Source: an uncultured Actinomyces sp. (GTDB lineage: Bacteria > Actinomycetota > Actinomycetes > Actinomycetales > Actinomycetaceae). Taken from it: DNA of 8,195 nt. Under the pieces are notes generated by a model that saw nothing but the letters and a program-made list of their open reading frames with translations, did no database searches and was not told where the DNA came from. The DNA lies in contig CAJZFF010000061.1 of the NCBI GenBank assembly GCA_915069725.1, positions 1 to 8,195 of the forward strand, in the 5' to 3' direction. Position 1 is the stretch's first letter; every line of letters starts with the position of its first letter. Position numbers and translations under genes: made by a program. Positions 1-6,499 of this stretch are shown piece by piece.

Positions 1-115
1 CCGCCGAGACCTTCGCCGAGGTCTTGACGGCCATGGAGGCCGTGTCGTCAACGGTGGACAGCGTCAGCTTGGCGAGCGTGGCGATGTCGTCGAGAAGGGC
101 GAAGAAGCCTGACAT
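1..115 (-). CDS. DUF808 family (YedI-like) membrane protein, N-terminal part only
   Basis: The frame begins at ATG 115-113 and runs off the left edge of the window, giving 38 complete codons. The peptide starts MSGFFALLDDIATLAKL and continues with a STVDD segment and Lys/Ala-rich residues (KTSAKVSA). The LLDDIATLAKL and VDD pattern followed by a K-T-x-A-K stretch is the typical beginning of DUF808 proteins, which include E. coli YedI. These are inner-membrane proteins of unknown function, usually about 300 residues; the membrane part would lie outside the window. The Shine-Dalgarno site is poor: only AGGA, about 12 bases upstream. It lies 108 bases downstream of helY on the same strand and probably has its own promoter. 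The family call rests on a short N-terminus, so it is good but not certain. Confidence 0.75.
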   Translation of the reverse strand, partial: MSGFFALLDDIATLAKLTLSTVDDTASMAVKTSAKVSA

Positions 116-131
116 AGGGGCATGAGTCCTG

Positions 132-161
132 TCGTTCGAGGTGTCGGCCGGAACGAGACTA
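132..161 (-). promoter_or_regulatory. Candidate promoter -10 and inverted repeat upstream of the DUF808 gene
   Basis: Read on the minus strand, TAGTCT at 161-156 fits the actinobacterial -10 pattern TANNNT and would start a transcript near 149, leaving a leader of about 34 bases. No convincing -35 is present. Just downstream, TCGTTC (132-137) and GAACGA (151-156) form a perfect 6-base inverted repeat with a 13-base spacer, overlapping the end of the -10. An operator at this place could block transcription. A second small palindrome, GACTACTAGTC, lies at 157-167. All of this is pattern reading and unproven. Confidence 0.25.
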
Positions 162-223
162 CTAGTCGCGGACTGTCAGAGGCGGCTGGAAGGTGAGCGG
201 AGGATGCATGGAGGGGGCACGCC

Positions 224-3202
224 TCACACCGCCGACCAGCTCACCACTCCCCGGTTGAGATCCAGGGAGGCCTCGGCGGCCCGTATCGACAGGTTGGTGA
301 CCGCTCTGGCCTGATCGGCAGCGGCATCCGGTGGTGGTGAGAGGCTCGCGATCTGGCCGACGACGTCGAGCAGCTGCTTGCACCAGCGCACGAAGTCCCC
401 GGCCGTCAGCTCCGTGGCGTCCAGGATGTCCGCCAGCTGTGCTCCGTCGCACCAGGCCTGGACGGCCCCGGCCAGCGCGGGCTCCGCGCCCGAGGAGGCC
501 TCGATGCGGGCCAGGGACTCCAGGTCGTGGATCCGGTGCGAGACCCCCAGCTGCGCGCGCAGGCACTGGCCGAGCCTGGATGCGGGCGCTACGGGCAGCC
601 CGATCGACTGGGCACTCAGACGTGGCTCGTAGACGCAGGCACTCAGCGCCCCGGCCAGCTCCGCGGCGCTGAGGTCCTCGAAGACTCCCGTGCGCAGGCA
701 CTCGGCGATGAGCAGGTCCCGCTCGGCGTAGATCCGGGCCAGCACCTTGCCGGCACCGGTGACCCGCAGCTCACGCTCCGGGTGCCCCCGGTCCACCGGG
801 CGCAGGTAACCCAGCTCGAGCAGCACCTCGCAGACGGCATCGAAGAGGCGGGCGATGGTGCCGGTGCGGGTCTCGATGCGCCGTTGAAGGCGCTCGGCCT
901 CGGCCTTGGCCCTGGACCACTTGCGGCCCACCCGGGCGTGCTCCTCCCTGTCGGGGCACCCGTGGCAGGGGTGGGAGCGCATCTCGTGGCGCAGTCGCTC
1001 GAGGTTCTCGATCGCGCTGTCTCGGCGGGCCTGCGCGCGGCTGGAGCGGGTGCGTGTGCGCTTGCCGCTCCCTTCCAGGTCCCCGGCGCGTAGAGCGTCG
1101 ACCAGACGCTGAACGAGTCGGTCCCGGTCCCGGGGCCGGTGCGGGTCCACCGAGTCGGCCACCCGCAGGGCGCCGACGCGCATGACCCCGTCCGGTGCCG
1201 TGTCCGGAGTCAGGGCGACGACTCTCGCATCCTCCCCCAGCACCGTGATGGTGGGGGTCCCAGTCCGGTCGGCACCGACTTGAAGGACGATGCCGTGGCG
1301 GCGGCGTCGCCCCTTGCGGAAGACGATGACGTCACCGCGTCCCAGCGAGCTCATGGTCCGTCCCGTCTCGCTGCGGCGCGCCGCGGACTTGTCCCGCGAC
1401 AGGTCCGCCTCGGCGTCGGCAATGGCCTGGCGCAGGGAGGCGTACTCGCGGAAGTCACCCAGACGGCACGTCATGTCCTTCTCCAGGCCCTCCAGGCTGC
1501 GGCGCTTGCGGCGAGCCTGAGCGGCCAGCTCCACGACGCCGCGGTCGGCCTGGAACTGGGCGAAGGACTGCTCGAGCACCTCACGCACCCGCGTGCGCGG
1601 CATGCGCTCGAGCAGGTTGACGGCCATGTTGTAGGTCGGGCGGAAGGCGGAGACCAGCGGGTAGGTGCGCCGGGAGGCCAGCGAGGAGACCGTGGCCGGC
1701 TCGACATCGTCAGCCGCCAGCACGACGGCGTGGCCCTCCACATCGATGCCACGGCGTCCAGCCCGCCCCGTCAGCTGGGTGTACTCCCCCGGGCTGAGGG
1801 TGACGTGAGCCGAGCCGTTCCACTTGCGCAGCGACTCCAGGACCACGGTGCGAGCGGGCATGTTGATCCCCAGCGCCAAGGTCTCAGTGGCGTAGACGAC
1901 CTTGACCAGGCCCGCGCTGAAGAGCTCCTCCACCGTCTCCTTGAACACCGGCAGCAGCCCCGCGTGGTGGGCCGCGACGCCGCGCTCCAGGGCGTGGGCC
2001 CAGAAGTGGAAGCCGAGGACCCCCAGGTCGCCGGCGGGGATGTCAGCGGTGCGCCGCTCAATGACCTCGCGGATCCGGGCGGCCTCCGCCTCGGTGGTCA
2101 GGTCCACCCCGGCGCTGACCACCTGGTGGACGGCCTGCTCGCAGCCCGCCCGAGAGAAGACGAAGACGATCGCGGGCAGCAGGCGCGCCCCCTCCAGGGC
2201 CGTGACGACCTGCAGTCGGGAGGGCGGCTTCAACCTGGCCGTGCGGGCCCCTCCTTCGCCACGGCGAGGCGCCCGTCCGCCTCGTGCGGAGCGCTTCCAG
2301 GGCTGCGGCCCTCGGGCCGAACCGCCGCCGCGGCCACGGTAGCTGTTCTTGGAGGCGCCGCCGGAGGCGGCGGCACGCCGGGCCTGCTTGACGGCCTTGA
2401 GCAGCTCAGGGTTGAGCGGGGGCTGCCCCGTCTGCACAGCCTGCCGCTCAAACTCGGTCTGCTCGGTCTGCTCGGACTGGTCGAGCTGGTCGAGCTGGTC
2501 GGACTGCTCAGGTACCTCCGCGGGGTGGGAGTACAACGGCAGCAGCCGGCGTCCGACCATCATGTGCTGAGTCAGCGGGACGGGGCGCTCCTCGGAGACG
2601 ACGACGGCGGTCCTGCCGCGCACCTGGCCGAGCCAGTCGCCGAACTCCTCGGCGTTGGAGACCGTGGCGGACAGGGAGATCACCTGGACCTCGGCGGGCA
2701 GGTGGATGATGACCTCCTCCCACACCGGCCCGCGGAAGCGGTCGGCCAGGTAGTGGACCTCGTCCATGACCACGAAGCCCAGCCGGTCCAGGTCACGCGA
2801 GCCCGAGTAGAGCATGTTGCGCAGCACCTCGGTGGTCATGACCACCACGTCCGCGTGAGGGTTGACGGAGGTGTCACCGGTCAGCAGCCCCACCCGTTCC
2901 TGACCGTGGCGGGCCACGAGGTCCAGGTACTTCTGGTTGCTCAGGGCCTTGATGGGGGTGGTGTAGAAGGTCTTGAGTCCCTGGGCCAGGCCCAGGTGCA
3001 CGGCGAACTCCCCCACCACTGTCTTGCCGGCGCCCGTCGGGGCGGCGACCAGGACACCCTCTCCCCGCTCGACGGCGCGGCAGGCCTCCTCCTGGAAGGG
3101 GTCGAGGGGGAAGTCGTAGCCCTGGGCGAAGCGGGCGAGCTCACTGCTGGAGGCGGCCTGTCGACGTCGAGATGCGGCATAGCGCTCGGCTGGTGAGCTC
3201 AT
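224..3202 (-). CDS. helY: Ski2-like DEVH-box helicase HelY
   Basis: A 992-residue superfamily 2 helicase of the Ski2/Mtr4 type. Visible motifs are Walker A APTGAGKT (54-61), motif Ia TTPIKALSNQ (81-90), TGDTSVN (108-114), DEVH (147-150), SAT (178-180), FVFSRAGC (347-354), HHAGLLP (412-418), ATETLALGINMPA (438-450) and motif VI QLTGRAGRRGID (476-487). Residues from about 800 on look like the DSHCT helical domain of the family, and a CHGC segment lies at 746-749. Family members unwind RNA or RNA-DNA duplexes using ATP; the substrate in actinobacteria is not settled. Between the two RecA-like domains is a roughly 97-residue low-complexity insertion (231-327). Start ATG 3202 has only a weak AGGGTG ribosome site. 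It lies 21 bases after the lipid kinase, likely the last gene of the tat transcript. It is longer than mycobacterial HelY (about 900 residues), partly because of the insertion. Confidence 0.93.
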   Translation of the reverse strand: MSSPAERYAASRRRQAASSSELARFAQGYDFPLDPFQEEACRAVERGEGVLVAAPTGAGKTVVGEFAVHLGLAQGLKTFYTTPIKALSNQKYLDLVARHGQERVGLLTGDTSVNPHADVVVMTTEVLRNMLYSGSRDLDRLGFVVMDEVHYLADRFRGPVWEEVIIHLPAEVQVISLSATVSNAEEFGDWLGQVRGRTAVVVSEERPVPLTQHMMVGRRLLPLYSHPAEVPEQSDQLDQLDQSEQTEQTEFERQAVQTGQPPLNPELLKAVKQARRAAASGGASKNSYRGRGGGSARGPQPWKRSARGGRAPRRGEGGARTARLKPPSRLQVVTALEGARLLPAIVFVFSRAGCEQAVHQVVSAGVDLTTEAEAARIREVIERRTADIPAGDLGVLGFHFWAHALERGVAAHHAGLLPVFKETVEELFSAGLVKVVYATETLALGINMPARTVVLESLRKWNGSAHVTLSPGEYTQLTGRAGRRGIDVEGHAVVLAADDVEPATVSSLASRRTYPLVSAFRPTYNMAVNLLERMPRTRVREVLEQSFAQFQADRGVVELAAQARRKRRSLEGLEKDMTCRLGDFREYASLRQAIADAEADLSRDKSAARRSETGRTMSSLGRGDVIVFRKGRRRRHGIVLQVGADRTGTPTITVLGEDARVVALTPDTAPDGVMRVGALRVADSVDPHRPRDRDRLVQRLVDALRAGDLEGSGKRTRTRSSRAQARRDSAIENLERLRHEMRSHPCHGCPDREEHARVGRKWSRAKAEAERLQRRIETRTGTIARLFDAVCEVLLELGYLRPVDRGHPERELRVTGAGKVLARIYAERDLLIAECLRTGVFEDLSAAELAGALSACVYEPRLSAQSIGLPVAPASRLGQCLRAQLGVSHRIHDLESLARIEASSGAEPALAGAVQAWCDGAQLADILDATELTAGDFVRWCKQLLDVVGQIASLSPPPDAAADQARAVTNLSIRAAEASLDLNRGVVSWSAV
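2453..2506 (-). repeat. Six-copy 9-base tandem repeat inside helY
   Basis: Six consecutive 9-base units lie in frame within helY. On the plus strand they read CTCGGTCTG twice, CTCGGACTG, GTCGAGCTG twice and GTCGGACTG. On the coding strand they give the residue triplets QSD, QLD, QLD, QSE, QTE, QTE (protein residues 233-250). Copy-number change would add or remove three residues without breaking the frame. The array lies in the non-conserved linker between the two helicase RecA-like domains. Confidence 0.85.
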
Positions 3203-3223
3203 GGCAACACCCTACGGGCCCGA

Positions 3224-4195
3224 TCAGCTCTGAGCCGGTAGGAGCAGCCGGACGGCGTCGGGGACGGCCTCGAGGTGCAGGGGCAGCTCGGCCAGTGGCT
3301 CGCCGTCGGCGAAGGGGTGAGGAGGTGGGCGCAGGCCCCGGTCATGGCCGGTTCGCTCAGTGAGCGACTCAATGGTGACGGTGCGGCTGCGCTCGAGGTG
3401 GACGGCCGGGTCGGTCAGGTGCGTGCCGCGGAAGAGCCGGCGGAAGAGGGTGAGCAGGTGGGTGCGGCCCACGGGATCCAGGCGCAGCACCTCCAGCAGG
3501 CCGTCAGTGGGGTCGGCCTGGGGAGCCAGGTCCATGCCGCCGCCGACGTAACGGGTGTTGGCCACCGCCAGCAGGAGCGCCGGCCCCTCCCACGTGCCCT
3601 CGTCGGTGGTGACCCGGTAGCCGTAGGGCGCCAGCGTCGCGAGCTCGGCGGTGAAGGCGCGTACGTAGCGTCCCTCGCCGGCGGGCCATGAGAGGGTGTT
3701 GGCGCGGGCGTTGACAGCGGCGTCCAGTCCGGCACTCACCACCGCCAGGGACCAGCGACGCTGCGGGGAGAGCAGGGTTCCGTCCGGGCGGGAGGCGTAG
3801 ATCGCGTCCACCGCAGTGATGGCGCCCTTTCCGGACAGCGCCTGGTTGATGAGGCGGGCGGAGGCCTTCGCGTCCCGGCTGGGAAGACCGAAGTGCCGGG
3901 CGATGTCGTTGCCGGTACCGGTGGCCACGATGCCCAGGGGCACGCCCGTCGTGGCGACGATATCCACCCCCAGGTGGACCATGCCGTCGCCGCCGACAAC
4001 GACCAGTGCCTCAATGTTCCGATGCGGCCCGTCCCCCAGGAGGGCCCGTCCTGCGTCACGCGCCTGCTCGTAGGAGCTGCCACGCACGTGAAGGACCTCG
4101 TGACCGGCATCGGTCAGGATCCGGCGGGCGACGTCATCGGCGGCCGCATGACGTCCCCGACCCGAGGAGGGGTTGGACAGCAGAGCGATACGCAT
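3224..4195 (-). CDS. Diacylglycerol/sphingosine kinase-like lipid kinase
   Basis: A 323-residue protein of the DAGK catalytic family (DgkB/YegS/BmrU-like). The nucleotide-binding half shows NPSSGRG (8-14), GGDGM (68-72, the usual GGDGT with Met in place of Thr) and GTGND (93-97). The beta-sandwich half shows VSAGLDA (153-159), NTRYVGGGM (213-221), DPTDGLLEV (228-236) and DGEP (297-300). Such enzymes phosphorylate diacylglycerol or related lipids with ATP at the cytoplasmic face of the membrane; the lipid used here cannot be read from sequence. No signal peptide or membrane segment is seen. Start ATG 4195 is followed directly by the family's typical N-terminus (MRIALLSNPSSG), but I find no Shine-Dalgarno site, so expression may depend on coupling to upstream tatC, 49 bases away. 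It precedes helY by 21 bases. Confidence 0.9.
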   Translation of the reverse strand: MRIALLSNPSSGRGRHAAADDVARRILTDAGHEVLHVRGSSYEQARDAGRALLGDGPHRNIEALVVVGGDGMVHLGVDIVATTGVPLGIVATGTGNDIARHFGLPSRDAKASARLINQALSGKGAITAVDAIYASRPDGTLLSPQRRWSLAVVSAGLDAAVNARANTLSWPAGEGRYVRAFTAELATLAPYGYRVTTDEGTWEGPALLLAVANTRYVGGGMDLAPQADPTDGLLEVLRLDPVGRTHLLTLFRRLFRGTHLTDPAVHLERSRTVTIESLTERTGHDRGLRPPPHPFADGEPLAELPLHLEAVPDAVRLLLPAQS

Positions 4196-4227
4196 CGAAG
4201 GAAAAGGTGGGACAAGTCAGGCAGGGA

Positions 4228-4244
4228 CGGGGTGAAGCACCCCG
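4228..4244 (-). terminator. Hairpin directly after the tatC stop
   Basis: CGGGGTG and CACCCCG form a perfect 7-base stem with a 3-base loop, touching the tatC stop codon (4247-4245). On the minus strand the loop is CTT and no U-rich run follows, so this is not a classical intrinsic terminator. It may be a weak terminator, an mRNA 3'-end stabiliser or a processing site between tatC and the lipid kinase gene. Confidence 0.4.
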
Positions 4245-5066
4245 CTACTCGGCCAGGGCGGCCTCGAGCTCGGCGTCGAGCTCAGCACGCTTCTTCTCCA
4301 CCCGTTTGTCATGCATGATGGAGATGAAGCAGGCCAGGAAGTACAGGCCAGTGACTGGCAGTGCCATGAAGATCATGGACCAGGCATCGGGTAGCGGATT
4401 GGCGAAAGCCATGAAGGTGAAGATGGCAACGACGGCCCAGCGCCAGCCCTTGAGCATCGTGGAACCCTTCATGAGCCCCAGCATATTGAGGGCGACGAGG
4501 AGCTCGGGCAGGAGGAAGGCGAGTCCGAAGACGACCACCAGTCGCATGGTGAAGGACAGGTAGACGCCTGCGTTGATGAGGCCCGCCGTGGGGCCATCAG
4601 GAATGAAGCTGGTGAGGATGGCGACCGCATGCGGCATCACCCAGATCCCCAGGGCAGCGCCGGCGGAGAACAACAAGAGTCCCACGACGCCGTAGGACCA
4701 GGTGTAGGCCTTCTCCTTGCGGGTCATGCCCGGTCCGACGAAGGCCCAGAACTCGTACATCCACAGTGGGGCGGAGAACAGGACGCCGAGCCAGATGGAG
4801 ACCTGGAGTCTCATATCGAAGGAGGCCAGGATCGTGTCGAAATTCAGAGTGAGGTTGGCGCCGCGGGCATTGGCGGCATCGATCGGCCGGGTGATGAGGG
4901 AGAAGGCCTGCTCGTATAGCACATAGCCCACAACCGACATCACCAGGACGCCTAGGGCAGAGATGAAGAGCCGGTTGCGCAGCTCACGCAGGTGGTCCCC
5001 GATCGACATGCGTGCCTCGGGGTTGTCCTTGCGCCTCGATCGCTTGATCTGAGGGAGCTTGGGCAC
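4245..5066 (-). CDS. tatC: Twin-arginine translocase subunit TatC
   Basis: TatC is the multi-spanning membrane core of the Tat system, which recognises twin-arginine signal peptides and exports folded proteins. The 273-residue protein has the family N-terminus MSIGDHLRELRNRL (20-33), six hydrophobic segments (about 32-52, 86-110, 122-150, 165-195, 208-225, 229-250), the conserved MYEFWAFVGPGMTRKEK loop (103-119) and NPLPDAWSM (223-231). Two GTG codons lie in tandem at 5069 and 5066. I chose 5066 because AAGGAGG (5078-5072) sits 5 bases from it but only 2 from 5069. A later ATG at MSIGDHL would leave out a basic leader. It follows tatA by 45 bases and precedes the lipid kinase. The charged C-terminus (251-273, Lys/Arg then Glu-rich) is cytoplasmic. 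Odd point: the usual FGxxFExP motif reads FGLAFLLPE here. Confidence 0.95.
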   Translation of the reverse strand: MPKLPQIKRSRRKDNPEARMSIGDHLRELRNRLFISALGVLVMSVVGYVLYEQAFSLITRPIDAANARGANLTLNFDTILASFDMRLQVSIWLGVLFSAPLWMYEFWAFVGPGMTRKEKAYTWSYGVVGLLLFSAGAALGIWVMPHAVAILTSFIPDGPTAGLINAGVYLSFTMRLVVVFGLAFLLPELLVALNMLGLMKGSTMLKGWRWAVVAIFTFMAFANPLPDAWSMIFMALPVTGLYFLACFISIMHDKRVEKKRAELDAELEAALAE

Positions 5067-5071
5067 CACGG

Positions 5072-5078
5072 CCTCCTT
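5072..5078 (-). promoter_or_regulatory. Ribosome binding site deciding the tatC start
   Basis: AAGGAGG on the minus strand is a near-perfect Shine-Dalgarno site. Its 5-base spacing favours GTG 5066 over GTG 5069 (2 bases). Confidence 0.7.
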
Positions 5079-5088
5079 CGTCTGCAGG

Positions 5089-5109
5089 TCACCGGCTCTG
5101 GCCGGATGA
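5089..5109 (-). other. Hairpin directly after the tatA stop
   Basis: TCACCGGC (5089-5096) pairs with GCCGG-A-TGA (5101-5109) around a TCTG loop: 5 continuous G-C/C-G pairs, then 3 more after a one-base bulge. It begins 2 bases after the tatA stop codon on the minus strand. There is no U run, so I read it as a possible mRNA stabiliser or attenuator between tatA and tatC. Confidence 0.35.
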
Positions 5110-5111
5110 CA

Positions 5112-5369
5112 TCACTTCTGGGATGAGCCCTCGGCGCTCTGAGCGGTCTGGCCGGACTGGGTGGGCTCGGTGTAGTAGGTGCCCTCCTGCGGCTGCTGAA
5201 TCTGAGCCTGGGGGTCCTTGGAGTCGTCGTCGCGCAGCTCCTTGACCTCCTTCTTGAAGACCTTCATGGACTGGCCCACGCTGCGGGCGATGTCGGGCAG
5301 CTTGCTGGAGCCGAAGACAAGCAGGACGAGGACAAGCAGGACGACAATGTGTGTCGGAGTGAACTTCAC
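5112..5369 (-). CDS. tatA: Twin-arginine translocase subunit TatA
   Basis: An 85-residue TatA. It has a very short N-terminus, one hydrophobic segment (about residues 7-19), the FG hinge (19-20) and an amphipathic helix with the hallmark KLPDIARSVGQSMKVFKKEV (23-42). A Gln/Ser/Thr-rich polar tail (51-85) follows. TatA oligomers form the export pore together with TatC. The start is GTG 5369, supported by AAGGAG (5382-5377) 7 bases upstream. The N-terminal part MKFTPTHIVVLLVLVLLVFGSS lacks the early polar Glu typical of TatB, and the protein is short, so TatA is preferred over TatB. A tatB gene is not in this window. It is the first gene after a 111-base gap from pafC, probably with its own promoter, and is followed by tatC. 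Confidence 0.95.
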   Translation of the reverse strand: MKFTPTHIVVLLVLVLLVFGSSKLPDIARSVGQSMKVFKKEVKELRDDDSKDPQAQIQQPQEGTYYTEPTQSGQTAQSAEGSSQK

Positions 5370-5402
5370 GGTGCTGCTCCTTGTGGTAGGGGCTATCGAT
5401 AC

Positions 5403-5414
5403 GGGCTGAGTGTA
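5403..5414 (-). promoter_or_regulatory. Candidate tatA promoter (-10)
   Basis: TACACT at 5414-5409 (minus strand) fits TANNNT. A start near 5402 would give a 33-base leader that includes the AAGGAG ribosome site. No good -35 is visible. The 111-base gap between pafC and tatA otherwise holds nothing I can name. A start here would let tat and helY be expressed apart from pafBC. Confidence 0.4.
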
Positions 5415-5480
5415 GCCTCCCGGGTGGGCGCCTCAGAACGAGGGTCCTGATGGTTCTCCCCAAGGCGGACGGGGCAGGGC

Positions 5481-6497
5481 TCAGCAGTCGTATGAGGTCA
5501 GAGCCTGTTTGGCGGATGCTGCCGCCTCCTGGGCGAGGTCCGGGGGCTCCACCGCCACGAGATGGCGACCCGTTGAGAGGACCAGGCCGATGAGCCAGGC
5601 GCGGTCGCGTCCCTCGACGACGACCCTGAGGCATCCGTCCGCGGTCTCCTCCTGCGAGAGGTACGGGACCTGCTCGGCGAGCCAGCGGCCCGTGGGTTGG
5701 AGAACCAGCGTGGCGCGAGGTCTGTCGCTCGCGGAGTGGTCGGCCTCGGGCTGGTTCCTTCTGCGTGAGGAGCGATGCCGCACGGCCGGGGTGTCGAGCG
5801 CCTCAGCCGAGGTGATCCGGTCCAGGCGGAAGCTGCGTTCGGCCTGGGCACTGAGGCACCAGCCCACCAGTGTCATATGTGATCCATCACTTTCCAGGGT
5901 GATGGGATCGATGTCTCGCTCCGAGGGGGTGTCGGTGGCGGAGACATAGACCAGGTGGAGGCGCCGTCTGTTCTGCAGGGCGGAGCGCACGGTGGCCAGG
6001 ATCCGGGACGTATGACTGGAACGTCCGGCGTGTACAGGGTCTGGGCCGGTGGAGGTGACGGTTCCCGGATCGACGCACGCGTCGGAGTCGTCGGTGGATG
6101 CGCCCGAGCTGAGCAGGGCGGTCACCGCCTGCTGGGTGGAGGCGATGACGGGTGCGGAGGCGTCGTCGTCGGCCAAGAGGTCGGCGAGCACCCTGAGTGC
6201 CATGAGCAGAGAGATCGCCTCCTGCCGGGTGAGGCGAACCGGGCGGTCCAGCCCCAGTGGTTCGGACAGGCGCAGGTGCCCGGCCTCGAAGTCCGCGGCG
6301 TCGAAGTCCACGAGGTCCCCGTGCATGCCGCCGGGCAAGCCGGAGACCCACAGCGTGTTGACGTCACGCTCAATGACGGCCGGGGTGACGCCGAAGTGCT
6401 TGGCGGCCTCGGCGACGGTCACGCCGGGGTGCTCCGCGACCCAGGCGGGCAGGGCCAGCAGCCGCGTGAGCTGGTCGGAGGCGGATACGCGCGCCAT
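5481..6497 (-). CDS. pafC: WYL-domain DNA-damage regulator subunit PafC
   Basis: A 338-residue regulator with an N-terminal winged helix-turn-helix (about 25-52, VTVAEAAKHFGVTPAVIERD), a middle WYL domain (about 163-235) and a C-terminal WCX-type domain (about 260-335). In mycobacteria PafB and PafC act together as an activator of the LexA/RecA-independent DNA-damage response; the same role is inferred here from synteny. The WYL signature itself is degenerate, reading MTLVGWC (208-214), while the downstream FRLDRI (223-228) is intact. Polar, probably disordered stretches occur at 131-163 and 238-259. Start: ATG 6497 lies 2 bases after the pafB stop with AGGGGG 7 bases upstream. GTG 6503, overlapping the pafB stop as GTGA, is possible and would add two residues. 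Either way translation is likely coupled to pafB. Confidence 0.88.
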   Translation of the reverse strand: MARVSASDQLTRLLALPAWVAEHPGVTVAEAAKHFGVTPAVIERDVNTLWVSGLPGGMHGDLVDFDAADFEAGHLRLSEPLGLDRPVRLTRQEAISLLMALRVLADLLADDDASAPVIASTQQAVTALLSSGASTDDSDACVDPGTVTSTGPDPVHAGRSSHTSRILATVRSALQNRRRLHLVYVSATDTPSERDIDPITLESDGSHMTLVGWCLSAQAERSFRLDRITSAEALDTPAVRHRSSRRRNQPEADHSASDRPRATLVLQPTGRWLAEQVPYLSQEETADGCLRVVVEGRDRAWLIGLVLSTGRHLVAVEPPDLAQEAAASAKQALTSYDC

Positions 6498-6499
6498 CG

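Noticed and set aside
157..167. GACTACTAGTC palindrome
   Set aside because: Eleven bases with no second copy and no known protein site; noted only as part of the DUF808 upstream region.
1139..3196. A 685-codon open frame on the plus strand opposite helY
   Set aside because: Long antisense open frames are normal opposite GC-rich genes. The peptide has no recognisable domain and the helicase motifs on the other strand are unambiguous.
5435..5457. AGAAC ... GTTCT inverted repeat between pafC and tatA
   Set aside because: Only a 5-base stem with a 13-base spacer and no terminal U run. It fits neither a LexA box nor a terminator well.
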